Assembly: GCF_024125445.1 (NCBI RefSeq) | Contig: NZ_JAMXWM010000016.1 | Span: 1 to 64,000, forward strand | Direction: 5' to 3' | Length of the DNA stretch: 64,000 nucleotides | Source: Sporolactobacillus shoreicorticis | GTDB taxonomy: Bacteria > Bacillota > Bacilli > Bacillales > Sporolactobacillaceae | In this document: one piece after another, positions 26,509 through 34,363 of the stretch | Layout: each line of letters opens with the position of its first letter | How positions within the stretch are numbered: the first letter of the stretch is position 1 | Made by a program: the position numbers and the translations under genes | The notes under the pieces: generated by a model | The model's input: the letters and a program-made list of their open reading frames with translations, nothing else | The model's database searches: none | Told to the model about the DNA's origin: nothing

Positions 26509-27318
26509 TCAAATTGAATAAATAATTGATTTTATAAGTGCTGTAAAATCAGCTTTAACCCGATCGGCTGTCTCAATGACTTCTTTATGAGAAAGCGGCT
26601 GATCTAGAATACCGCATGCCATGTTGGTAATGCATGAAATGCCGAGAATATCTAATCTCAAATGGCTGGCTGCAATTACTTCGGGAACGGTCGACATGCC
26701 TACTGCGTCCGCTCCCATTATGCGCATCATTCGAATCTCAGCCGGTGTCTCATATTGCGGACCATGAGTAGCCAAATAGACACCCGCTTGAACATGAATG
26801 CCAAGCGTCTCAGCTGCTCTCTTCGCCTTTTGAATAAGATCCGGGCTGTATGCATGCGACATGTCGGGGAAGCGTGGCCCTATTTCATCATCATTGGGGC
26901 CAATAAGCGGACTGTCGCCAAGCATGTTAATGTGATCCGTAATCAACATAAGATCGCCAGGATGAAACGCTGTATTAATGCCGCCGCATGCATTTGTTAC
27001 AATCAATTTCTCAATGCCCATTGCCTGCATGACATAAACAGGAAATGCCACTTGAGCAAGTGAATAGCCTTCATAGTGATGATAGCGTCCTTGCATGGCG
27101 ACCACCGTTTTCCCTTCAAGTTCACCAAGGACAAATTGGCCTTTATGACCTTTAACCGTAGACTCGGGAAAATGAGGAAGGGATTGATAAGGAATTTGTT
27201 CTGCATTCGCTAGTTCGTCAGCAAGATCTCCGAGACCCGAACCAAGAATCAATCCGATCTCCGGCTTACGGGCTGTCTGCTGTCTGAGTTTCTCCATTAC
27301 TTCTTCAATTGATCTCAT
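26509..27318 (-). CDS. punA: Purine nucleoside phosphorylase I (PunA/PupG)
   Basis: Trimeric-type phosphorylase of 269 residues, splitting (deoxy)guanosine and inosine into base and (deoxy)ribose-1-phosphate. Motifs: GLILGSGLGDLAD (phosphate binding, about 22-34), GHKGQFVLGEL, MQGRYHHYEGYS (about 75-87), ITDHINMLGDSPL and GADAVGMSTVPEVIAASH (about 180-198). In B. subtilis the phosphopentomutase gene drm lies between this gene and xerD; here the gap is only 38 nt. The cell also has a DeoD-type enzyme at 34.8 kb. Confidence 0.93.
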   Translation of the reverse strand: MRSIEEVMEKLRQQTARKPEIGLILGSGLGDLADELANAEQIPYQSLPHFPESTVKGHKGQFVLGELEGKTVVAMQGRYHHYEGYSLAQVAFPVYVMQAMGIEKLIVTNACGGINTAFHPGDLMLITDHINMLGDSPLIGPNDDEIGPRFPDMSHAYSPDLIQKAKRAAETLGIHVQAGVYLATHGPQYETPAEIRMMRIMGADAVGMSTVPEVIAASHLRLDILGISCITNMACGILDQPLSHKEVIETADRVKADFTALIKSIIYSI

Positions 27319-27356
27319 GCGTTTATCGCCCCAGTCATTATGTACGTGTTTTCTTA

Positions 27357-28271
27357 TTATAATTTAACACGCGGATGATACATTGCGTAAACTTTTTTTA
27401 AGGGTAAACGATTCGGACGCGGGTACTGCATCGCAGCGGAAGTATGCTGGCGTCCCATCAGCTCATCAATGAATTCGAGCGGGGCACCGTTTTGCAGCAG
27501 ATGTGCCGTCAAAGATTTTCTCAATGTTTCCGGTGAAATAGGTACAGAGATACCTGCGATTTCCGCATAATGTTTGAGAATCTTCCATATTCCTTGCCTT
27601 GTTAAGCGCCTATTCATCCGGTTCATGAAAAGCGGCCGGTTTAAATCTACTTTTTCTTCATCTGAATGAAGTGCCTTTATGTATATGTGGAGTGCAAAGA
27701 TGGCCTGAGAATCAAGAGGCACTATTCGTTCGTTACCTTTCTTCCCCAAACAACGGATAAATTCTAAATCAAGATTCACATGTGAAGTATCAAGACGAAT
27801 ACATTCGGAAACGCGCATTCCTGTAGCGTAAAGAACCTCCAATAAAGCGCGGTCGCGTTTCCCGATTTTCGTTCGCAAATCCGGTGCTTCCAAAAGCTGC
27901 TCCACTTGATTTTTAGTTAATAAAGGGGGAAGCGGACTCTGCTGGGTTTTAGGCAGTTCCAAAGAATAGGACGGGTCAGCGATCGTTTTCCGGTTAAGGA
28001 GCAGATAGCGATGCAGTCCGCGGATGGCGGCAGCTTTTCGTGCAATCGTTGACGGCGCGCACCCTGAATCTCTAAGGAAATACATATAATTAAGCACGAT
28101 CATCTCAGTGACATCCTGCCATGAACTACAGTGCTTCTCAACGGACAGATAGTTTGTATAGTGCATTAAGTCACTTCGGTATGCTTCAATTGTATTCTTC
28201 GACAATCCGCGTTCCGTATTAAGCAATTCCAAAAAATTCTCTACCAGTTTTCTCAATCGCTTATTCACCAT
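27357..28271 (-). CDS. xerD: XerD-type tyrosine recombinase with altered active site
   Basis: Homologue of XerD/RipX (dif-site recombination) in the conserved yqzK-xerD-punA order. 304 residues; the N-terminal SAM-like core-binding domain (about 8-95) has ERGLSKNTIEAYRSDL, and the catalytic domain contains Arg153 (TGMRVSEC), Lys177/178 (LGKKGNER), Arg251 (ETLRKS) and Tyr283 (AAMQYPRP). Two expected histidines are changed: the HxxR His is Glu248 (PETLR instead of PHTLR), and the second box His is Arg274 (MGRQHT instead of LGHxxx). The C-terminal YHPR tail is kept. The product may be slow or inactive as a recombinase. Codon 248 reads GAA directly, so this is not a translation slip. Overlaps yqzK by 11 nt. 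Confidence 0.85.
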   Translation of the reverse strand: MVNKRLRKLVENFLELLNTERGLSKNTIEAYRSDLMHYTNYLSVEKHCSSWQDVTEMIVLNYMYFLRDSGCAPSTIARKAAAIRGLHRYLLLNRKTIADPSYSLELPKTQQSPLPPLLTKNQVEQLLEAPDLRTKIGKRDRALLEVLYATGMRVSECIRLDTSHVNLDLEFIRCLGKKGNERIVPLDSQAIFALHIYIKALHSDEEKVDLNRPLFMNRMNRRLTRQGIWKILKHYAEIAGISVPISPETLRKSLTAHLLQNGAPLEFIDELMGRQHTSAAMQYPRPNRLPLKKVYAMYHPRVKL

Positions 28272-28503
28272 CTCTCAAAAAATCGAAAAAACGTGAGAAA
28301 TCGGGGCTATTTTTCACTTTAATATTTTCTGATTGTGTATGCCGAATCACTGCCACCGCACCCGATCCTGGTTCATCATATCGATGTGCTTGATCTAAAA
28401 AATGATCCATCCACATCATACCGAAATAAAAAGCAGCAGTTAGTAAAGCAAACAGACAGCCTATTTTAAAACACTTAACTCCAACATGGTAAATCGTGTT
28501 CAT
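28261..28503 (-). CDS. yqzK: YqzK-like protein (DUF4227)
   Basis: Small membrane protein of about 80 residues with one hydrophobic segment near 15-32 (FALLTAAFYFGMMWMDHF) and a basic C-terminal tail ending RFFDFLRDGE. Family and position (between fur and xerD) agree with B. subtilis yqzK. Function unknown. The start could also be TTG at 28524; neither has a strong ribosome binding site. It overlaps xerD by 11 nt. Confidence 0.75.
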   Translation of the reverse strand: MNTIYHVGVKCFKIGCLFALLTAAFYFGMMWMDHFLDQAHRYDEPGSGAVAVIRHTQSENIKVKNSPDFSRFFDFLRDGE

Positions 28504-28604
28504 CCATTCATCCCGCCTGTCCAAATAGAGTTGCTACCTCATTATATGAAACAGATGGATCAATCATTTCAAAAGTAAAGACTTAAAAAAGAAAAACTGA
28601 CAAA

Positions 28605-28634
28605 AAGAAAAAACAGTCTGAACGTTTCAGGCTG
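28605..28634 (-). terminator. Rho-independent terminator of fur
   Basis: 9-bp stem (28614-28622 with 28626-28634), 3-nt loop, and on the minus strand a U-run from the A-tract at 28605-28613. It lies 16 nt past the fur stop. Confidence 0.85.
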
Positions 28635-28649
28635 CCGAAGACAGAACAG

Positions 28650-29150
28650 TCACACCTTTTCTGTTTCCTGTTCTGTCTCTTTTTCTTTATTTAAACGATT
28701 TTCTTCTTCATGCTTCTCTAGGCAACGATGACAAATTCCGTGGAACGTTAAACGATGATCCTTAACTTTGAAATGCCATTTGCGCTCAACCACTTTTTCT
28801 ACTTCTCCAAGCAGATCTTCTTGTATTTCATCCACAGACCCGCATTCGATACACACAAGATGGTGATGAAAGTGACTGGCACCTTCTCTGCGCAAATCAT
28901 AACGGGAAACACCATCACCAAAATTAATTTTGTCGACAATTTTCAATTCTGCTAACAATTCAAGTGTTCGATATACTGTGGCAAGCCCGATTTCAGGCGC
29001 TTTCTCTTTCACAAGGAGGTACACATCTTCAGCGCTGAGGTGATCTTGTTCGTTCTCCAACAACACCCTTACAGTCGCTTCTCGCTGAGGCGTCAGCTTA
29101 TACTTTTGCCCATGAAGCTGCTTCTTAATTCGATTGATTCTGCCTTCCAT
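28650..29150 (-). CDS. fur: Ferric uptake regulator Fur
   Basis: Iron-responsive repressor of 166 residues. ATG 29150, after AAAGGGGGG, gives MEGRINRIKKQLH like B. subtilis Fur; the frame continues to 29180. N-terminal winged helix with LTPQREATVRVLL and GLATVYRTLELL (about 52-63); metal sites in SHFHHHLVCIECG (about 88-100), and the second CxxC in HGICHRCLEKH (about 137-142). A charged tail of about 20 residues (EEENRLNKEKETEQETEKV) exceeds the usual end. A perfect sigma-A promoter with an overlapping PerR/Fur-like box drives it. Confidence 0.95.
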   Translation of the reverse strand: MEGRINRIKKQLHGQKYKLTPQREATVRVLLENEQDHLSAEDVYLLVKEKAPEIGLATVYRTLELLAELKIVDKINFGDGVSRYDLRREGASHFHHHLVCIECGSVDEIQEDLLGEVEKVVERKWHFKVKDHRLTFHGICHRCLEKHEEENRLNKEKETEQETEKV

Positions 29151-29282
29151 ACAAGCCCCCCCTTTGCAAGAACGATGCACAAAACGGATTATCCGTCATT
29201 AAGGAATACCGGTTATCAATCTGCGCCGCTACCCACACCAACACGGAATGAACCGAAAATAACTATCGGTTATTACAGAGAA

Positions 29283-29311
29283 ATTATAATCCTTATTGAT
29301 AATCATGTCAA
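29283..29311 (-). promoter_or_regulatory. Consensus sigma-A promoter of fur
   Basis: Minus strand: TTGACA (29306-29311), 17 nt, TATAAT (29283-29288). Exact consensus; leader of about 125 nt to the fur start. Confidence 0.85.
29284..29298. promoter_or_regulatory. PerR/Fur-like box over the fur -10 element
   Basis: The 15-mer on the plus strand starts TTATAAT, then C, then CTTATTG; 11 of 15 positions match the PerR pattern TTATAATnATTATAA. It covers the fur -10 box. A second match (12 of 15) is at 29333-29347. PerR control of fur is known in B. subtilis. Confidence 0.45.
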
Positions 29312-29374
29312 TTAAATATAATTATTTTTAAATTATAATTATTTTATTTACAAACGTTAGTTATTGGTTACTGA

Positions 29375-30007
29375 TCATGATATAAAAAGACGTATTAACG
29401 CCGGAGATACGTATGCTTCATATCCCGAGGCAAACGCAGCTACCAGTACTGTACTTGCTAAAACAAGCCCATAATTGATAAATTGAGGCAGCATTGGCTG
29501 ATTTCTTGTTTTCATCAGAAGCTGACGAATCATTTTCAATGAAAAGGCGACCGACAGAACGGTAATAAACAAATAGTTAGGTATGATGAGCAAATTTTGC
29601 GGGAAGACACTGACAAGAACAGCCATTAATCCTTTCATTCCCATTTGACTGACAAGAAAGCCGACAGTAAAGCCAAGAAAAATCCCCTTAACAAAGATAA
29701 GCAGAAAGATAAGCGGAAGTCCGATCACGGAAAGACCAAGAACCCAAATCAAAATAAGATACTGTAGGTCGTGAAATAAGCTTTCTTTAAAAAGCAATCT
29801 CGGATCAGCAATTTGATTCTTTGCCAGTTCACCGAAGAATTGCTGCAGATAACGGAGCAGATCACTTCTGGATTCATAAGGCAGGCAGTTTACCAAAATT
29901 GCCCCAAAGATAATTCCCATGAGCAGCAGCCCCGCGACAAAGGTATAGAGTGATAAATAGTCGTTAATATGCTGATGAAGCACCTTTTTTAAACGTTCTG
30001 CAATCAT
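29375..30007 (-). CDS. spoIIM: Stage II sporulation protein M
   Basis: Mother-cell membrane protein of the SpoIIDMP engulfment complex, which remodels septal peptidoglycan. The ATG at 30007 after GGGAGG gives 210 residues. Five hydrophobic segments are visible: about 20-40 (FVAGLLLMGIIFGAIL), 82-105, 107-127, 132-155 and 175-195. GIFLGFTVGFLVSQMG and FPQNLLIIPNYLFI are family-typical. A sigma-E promoter lies 45-72 nt upstream. Between fur and nudF as in B. subtilis. Confidence 0.92.
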   Translation of the reverse strand: MIAERLKKVLHQHINDYLSLYTFVAGLLLMGIIFGAILVNCLPYESRSDLLRYLQQFFGELAKNQIADPRLLFKESLFHDLQYLILIWVLGLSVIGLPLIFLLIFVKGIFLGFTVGFLVSQMGMKGLMAVLVSVFPQNLLIIPNYLFITVLSVAFSLKMIRQLLMKTRNQPMLPQFINYGLVLASTVLVAAFASGYEAYVSPALIRLFIS

Positions 30008-30051
30008 TTTGTCAGCCTCCCGACATTCGATCATATGAAATCTATAATTTC

Positions 30052-30079
30052 ATTCTATGATTGCTAGCGATAACTATGA
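30052..30079 (-). promoter_or_regulatory. Sigma-E promoter of spoIIM
   Basis: Minus strand: TCATAGT (30073-30079), 13 nt, CATAGAAT (30052-30059); 6 of 7 and 7 of 8 matches to KMATATT and CATACAAT. The start codon is 45 nt downstream. Confidence 0.7.
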
Positions 30080-30102
30080 TCGAATTGAGAGATTTTACGA
30101 CT

Positions 30103-30651
30103 CTAACCTATGTTTTTATTTTGGCGAAGCTGCATGTATTGAACTGCGTAAATAGATTTCGCATCATAAATACGGTGATCTTTAACCATTTGAACCGCCT
30201 CTTCAAGATTTACTGCACATACTTCCAGAAATTCATCTTGATCAAGGTGCTGTTTTCCTTCAATAAGCGAATCTGTATAATAGACATGAAGCAACTCGTC
30301 AGAGAATCCCGGTGATGAATAGAACGAAGCTGTTTTCTCCATTTTTTCACAACGGTATCCGGTTTCTTCCTCAAGCTCTCTTAATGCCGAATCATCAGGA
30401 TTCTCGTCAGGTTCTAACTTGCCCGCTGGAATTTCATAGATTATTCCGTCCAACGGATAACGATATTGTCTGACCAGCAATAGTTTTCCTTCCTTGTTGA
30501 CAGCGATTACAGCAACTGCTCCGGGATGTTTTACGACTTCACGCGTTGACATTTCACCGTTTGGCAGTTCCACTTGATCGACAAACAAGTGAACAATTCT
30601 TCCTTTAAAAATTTCTTTTGAGTCTTTCTTTATTTCGGTAAGTCCATCCAT
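30103..30651 (-). CDS. nudF: ADP-ribose pyrophosphatase NudF
   Basis: Nudix hydrolase of 182 residues, cleaving ADP-ribose to AMP and ribose-5-phosphate. ATG 30651 follows AAGGAAG; the frame opens at 30699. The Nudix box is complete: G-KLEPD-E-NPDDSAL-RELEEETG (about residues 78-100). VRQYRYPLDGIIYEIPAGKLEPDE and the FYSSPGFSDELLHVYY stretch are typical of the ADPR-specific subgroup. Spacing to spoIIM, which has its own promoter, is about 95 nt. Confidence 0.93.
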   Translation of the reverse strand: MDGLTEIKKDSKEIFKGRIVHLFVDQVELPNGEMSTREVVKHPGAVAVIAVNKEGKLLLVRQYRYPLDGIIYEIPAGKLEPDENPDDSALRELEEETGYRCEKMEKTASFYSSPGFSDELLHVYYTDSLIEGKQHLDQDEFLEVCAVNLEEAVQMVKDHRIYDAKSIYAVQYMQLRQNKNIG

Positions 30652-30888
30652 TAGGTACACTTCCTTCATCATTTTAAACGTTCTAGTCCCGCTAATCACT
30701 CATGTTCTCTTCTCATTTTATCACAGCAAATCAGTCCACTGTAATGAACGACTGTCTTTTTTCACCACAGCCTGACCTATCTTCTTCCCAGTTAAGTTAC
30801 TTGAAAATTAGCAATAAACAATTGATGACTTATAAGTTATTCTGCTTTATAGTGATTAGGGGAAAAATGCTTTTTTGGGGGTGAAAAA

Positions 30889-31621
30889 ATGACTTCCACG
30901 CAAGAAGAACCTCCGCTGTTTCCAAAAGGGGAATCCCGCACTTCTTTATGCCGATTTATCAATCGCAAGCCTTTCGGGCGCTATGGATCGGAAATACACT
31001 CTCTGTGTTCGGCTCATCGATTACAGGTATCATCATTCCCCTCCTCGTTTACTCACTGACACAATCAACGGTAGCCATGGGATTTGTCATGACCGCCTAT
31101 ATGCTTCCCAACGTCATCCTGCCTTTTGCGGGAATCATCGTTGATAAAGTGAATCGGGTAAAATTGATGCGTCTGACAGACATTGTCCGCTGCGTGATGT
31201 CGTTCACAATTATGGCTATGGGATTAAACGGATCGTTAACCATTCATCTTCTGTCGATGATTGCGATTATACATGGCATCACCGCAGTTTAATTGCCTAT
31301 TTAGGGGTCGCTCTCGGCGGACTTGCATTCATCGCTATGCCACTCGTACATAACATTGTTCTTCTCATCGTGCTCATGATTTTCGAAGGGTTGGGAAGCA
31401 TGGCCTTCGGATTAATCTGGGAAACAAACCTTCAAGATCCTGAAGCATTTAGACGGGTCGCAAGCATCGGCATGCTCGGATCATTTGCACTCATTCCTGT
31501 CGGCTATATGTTCACGGGCTGGTTTGCCAATGCAATTGGAGGCGTCTCTGCGATGCTCACCCTCAGCTTGCTGACACTTTTGCTGATCAAGTCTGCGCAT
31601 TCTGACAATTCGAAAATTTGA
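30889..31621 (+). pseudogene. Broken MFS transporter gene
   Basis: GGGGGTG precedes ATG 30889 (MTSTQEEPP), but the frame shifts near 30945, where the transporter string begins (FRALWIGNTLSVFGSS, FVMTAYMLPNVILPFAGIIVDKVNRVK). This stops at 31292. A second frame from about 31294 carries only the last part of a transporter (AYLGVALGGLAF, GFANAIGG-like end, stop 31621). Together about 220 residues are left of the usual 400, so the middle has been deleted. The start resembles MFS exporters of the macrolide/bacilysin type, but the substrate cannot be told. Convergent with tag, whose stop is adjacent. Confidence 0.8.
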
Positions 31622-32251
31622 TTAGTGATCCACAGCCCTTTCTTGGATGCTCAATGATCTCTTTTTCATACCCATTAACTCTCGAAAACAGAAGCAATGG
31701 GTTACATGATCGTTAACCATCCCTGTCGCTTGCATAAACGCGTAACAAATCGTCGGGCCGACAAATTTGAAGCCTCTTTTTTTCAGATCTTTACTCATCA
31801 GAAGTGATTCCTCAGTTGATGCAGGAATCATTTTTGGTTCCGTATAATAATGAACGATCGGCTTGCCTTTCACAAAGGACCATAGATACTTATTAAAAGG
31901 TTGCTCTTTCTCAACTTCAAGAAACATGCGTGCATTTGTAACAATGGCATTAATCTTGAGCCTGTTCCGGATAATTCCTGAGTTGTTCATTAACCGCGCT
32001 ATTTTATCGTCTGAAAAGGTCGAAATGGATTGAGGATCAAACCCATCAAACGCCTCCCTGTATGCTTCACGACGCTTTAAAATGGTAATCCAGCTCAATC
32101 CGGCCTGCATTCCTTCCAGACAGAGCATCTCAAATAACTTCTGAGAATCATATTGGGGACGTCCCCATTCATGATCATGATAAGTTAAATAGATCGGGTC
32201 TGTTGTGTTCCAGTTACATCGCCTGAACTTTTCGTCATGTGTACTTGTCAA
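31622..32251 (-). CDS. tag: DNA-3-methyladenine glycosylase I
   Basis: Base-excision repair enzyme of 209 residues that removes 3-methyladenine. RRCNWNTTDPIYLTYHDHEWGRP carries the N-terminal Cys and His of the zinc snap, and the C-terminal pair is in GMVNDHVTHCFCF. LCLEGMQAGLSWITILKRREAYREAF is the family core with Glu and Trp that bind the base. TTG start, behind GAGG at 7 nt. 16 nt downstream of the nicotinamidase-like gene, so probably one operon. Confidence 0.93.
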   Translation of the reverse strand: MTSTHDEKFRRCNWNTTDPIYLTYHDHEWGRPQYDSQKLFEMLCLEGMQAGLSWITILKRREAYREAFDGFDPQSISTFSDDKIARLMNNSGIIRNRLKINAIVTNARMFLEVEKEQPFNKYLWSFVKGKPIVHYYTEPKMIPASTEESLLMSKDLKKRGFKFVGPTICYAFMQATGMVNDHVTHCFCFRELMGMKKRSLSIQERAVDH

Positions 32252-32267
32252 CTTGCTTCCTCTCCCC

Positions 32268-32810
32268 CTAATCAGTCAGTTTCGTTTTAAATATTGCCCT
32301 CATGTGATTAAGAAACACGTCATGCTGATTCGTAAAGGTCGCCATTCCCCTGCGATGGGCAACCGTCTTGTACCCTCTTGAATACGCCCCATATGCAGTC
32401 AGAAAATCACAGATGTCCGTGCATACCCCCGTTAAGTGAACAGTGTCGATGCGGCGCTCTTTCAGCTGCTGATCAAGGTTCGTTCGGATAAAAGCATCAT
32501 ACTCAGGCTTAGGGATGAACATGACATTTTGGTCCTTCTCATGTGTTTGAAACCATTCTCCAAGCTGGCCATATATTTGGGCTCCCCATGTTCCTTTTAC
32601 ATTATGAGGAGGCCAAAGCTGAAAATGCGGATCGTTCGGTTCATGTGCATCCATACAAAAAAAGATTGGTTTCGTCTCATTTAAAAACCTGTCAGCAAGA
32701 TTCACAATATGCGGAACAATTTTCTGCGCGGGTTGTCCCGCAGTCAGTCCGCCTCGATCATCAACAAAATCATTGCTCATATCAATAATTAGAAGAGCTT
32801 CATGTTGCAT
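32268..32810 (-). CDS. pncA: Nicotinamidase-like cysteine hydrolase
   Basis: Isochorismatase/nicotinamidase family, 180 residues from the ATG at 32810 (GGGAGA 8 nt upstream; frame opens at 32855). The catalytic triad is visible: Asp in LIIDMSNDFV (about 10), Lys in IPKPEYDAF (about 103) and Cys in LTGVCTDICD (about 130). The metal site DAHEPNDPHF (about 58-67) is of the PncA type, which favours nicotinamide deamidation in NAD salvage. Followed by tag. Family certain, substrate probable. Confidence 0.82.
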   Translation of the reverse strand: MQHEALLIIDMSNDFVDDRGGLTAGQPAQKIVPHIVNLADRFLNETKPIFFCMDAHEPNDPHFQLWPPHNVKGTWGAQIYGQLGEWFQTHEKDQNVMFIPKPEYDAFIRTNLDQQLKERRIDTVHLTGVCTDICDFLTAYGAYSRGYKTVAHRRGMATFTNQHDVFLNHMRAIFKTKLTD

Positions 32811-33069
32811 TTGAAAAATCTCCCATCTGCTGTTGACATCGATTTTTAATAACATTCAAAAGCTTATCTTTAAACCAATTTACCCATACCGTTCATCGCC
32901 CAACTTTTTAACTAATGAACGATCCAGAACGAATGCCTTTTTGCAAAAGAGAAATCTCTTTTCATTTCATTATAGAACATTCGTTTGCATTTAGCTATAA
33001 ATAAATGATTCATTCACTTAGGCACGAGTTAATTGCTTAAGATAAACATTTACTTTATTAAAATATGGC
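32811..33069. other. Intergenic region, no feature seen
   Basis: AT-rich stretch between the pncA start and the czcD terminator. I see no gene, strong promoter or repeat in it beyond the region needed for a pncA promoter. Confidence 0.5.
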
Positions 33070-33106
33070 CAAAAAAATAAAAAGGAAGAGCAATGAATTC
33101 CTTTTT
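33070..33106 (-). terminator. Terminator of czcD
   Basis: AAAAAGGAA (33079-33087) pairs with TTCCTTTTT (33098-33106); on the minus strand a U-run follows from 33071-33077. It lies about 50 nt past the czcD stop. Confidence 0.7.
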
Positions 33107-33153
33107 AAATCAATGATAAAGCTCAACATGTGTCCTTTTTTTGCGCCGCTGCA

Positions 33154-34101
33154 TCATCCATGCCGTTGATGTGAGCAATCGGAATGGCAGCCTTGAAACT
33201 TGACACTCTCGATTTGAATGGTTGAGTGATCCAGATGATAACCAGCGAGTAATTGCTCAACCTGTCTCAGTATCTCATCATGATTAATGCCTTCTTCAAC
33301 CGTCAGATGACAGCTTAATGAAAAGAAACCCGAAGTAATTGTCCAAATGTGAAGATCATGGATTCCGTTAACACCCTTTAATGTAGTCATTCGATTGCGG
33401 ATTTCATCCAAGTCAAGGTTATCGGGCTTAGCTTCCATTAACACGTTAATTGAATCGCGTGTAACACTCCATCCGCTCTTCAAAATAATTACGGATACAA
33501 TCATGCTGGCAATCGGATCGGCAATTCCCCAACCGAAGAACATAATCAGTGCTGATGCGGCAATAGCCCCAACCGAACCGAGCAAATCACCCAGCACATG
33601 TAAAAATGCACTCCGTACATTCAAATTGTCATTTTTTTCTCCCTGCATCAAAATTTTGGCCACAATAACATTGACAATAAGTCCAATGAATGCGATGATC
33701 ATCATTTCACCGCTCGCAATCGTGACTGGTTGCGCTATTCTGGCTATTGCCTCAATGATAATCCAGATTGAAATAAGAAAAAGCAATACTCCGTTAAACA
33801 GAGCTGCCAATATTTCAAATCGTTTGTAGCCGAATGTTTTCCGATTATTTGCTGAAGCTCTGTTTCCAATTAGTATGGCTGTAAAGCTCATACCCAGAGA
33901 AACCGCATCACTAAGCATATGTCCTGCATCAGAAATCAATGCCAGACTGCCGCTTAAGTAACCGCCGACCGCTTCAACAATCATGAATACGAAAATAATC
34001 AGAAAACTGATAAGCAGAGCATTTTGATTTGTAGTATGGTGATGCATATGGCTGTGTGCCGTCTCATGATCATGCTTTGAATGAGCTGTCAAATTTTTCA
34101 T
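33154..34101 (-). CDS. czcD: Cation diffusion facilitator (CzcD-like metal/H+ antiporter)
   Basis: Membrane exporter of divalent metals such as zinc, cobalt or cadmium. The frame reaches 34227, but the promoter and operator found inside that extension put the start at ATG 34101 (315 residues). A His-rich N-terminus (HSKHDHETAHSHMHHH) precedes six membrane segments. The metal site residues are in ALISDAGHMLSDAVS (segment II, D-x-x-H-x-x-x-D type) and SAFLHVLGDLLGS (segment V, HxxxD). The C-terminal cytoplasmic ferredoxin-like domain begins near 215; the end CHSDCSHQRHG adds more ligands. Divergent from the VOC gene. Confidence 0.9.
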   Translation of the reverse strand: MKNLTAHSKHDHETAHSHMHHHTTNQNALLISFLIIFVFMIVEAVGGYLSGSLALISDAGHMLSDAVSLGMSFTAILIGNRASANNRKTFGYKRFEILAALFNGVLLFLISIWIIIEAIARIAQPVTIASGEMMIIAFIGLIVNVIVAKILMQGEKNDNLNVRSAFLHVLGDLLGSVGAIAASALIMFFGWGIADPIASMIVSVIILKSGWSVTRDSINVLMEAKPDNLDLDEIRNRMTTLKGVNGIHDLHIWTITSGFFSLSCHLTVEEGINHDEILRQVEQLLAGYHLDHSTIQIESVKFQGCHSDCSHQRHG

Positions 34102-34132
34102 CTCTTTTCTAAAAAATAATATAAAAGCCATA

Positions 34133-34156
34133 ACATATGACGGATCGTTCATATGT
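34133..34156. promoter_or_regulatory. ArsR/CzrA-type operator of czcD
   Basis: Perfect inverted repeat ACATATGA-N8-TCATATGT. The ATATGA/TCATAT arms resemble operators of ArsR/SmtB-family metal sensors. It lies just downstream of the czcD -10 box, over the expected transcription start. Confidence 0.6.
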
Positions 34157-34158
34157 AT

Positions 34159-34187
34159 AGTATCCAGCTTTTTCAACGAACTGTCAA
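34159..34187 (-). promoter_or_regulatory. Sigma-A promoter of czcD
   Basis: Minus strand: TTGACA (34182-34187), 17 nt, GATACT (34159-34164). With the operator at the +1 site it shows that translation must start downstream of about 34150. Confidence 0.65.
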
Positions 34188-34363
34188 CATCATTTTTGTC
34201 GCTCCCCATAACCTTCTCATGCTGCATTTTTGATATACTTTTAAATAATAACTCGGTTGCTTCAAGGGATTTGCTTGCATTGTCACAAAGTTCCTACACA
34301 TGTTGCTTAATAAGACAGTGGGCCGAATGCCGCTAAACGAAGCCGAAGAAAAGGTGTGAGACC

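Noticed and set aside
30948-31292. Short membrane protein gene as an intact product
   Set aside because: It is only the first third of an MFS transporter; its ending and the second frame show a deletion.
33395-33829. 144-codon plus-strand frame
   Set aside because: Antisense to czcD; no start signals.
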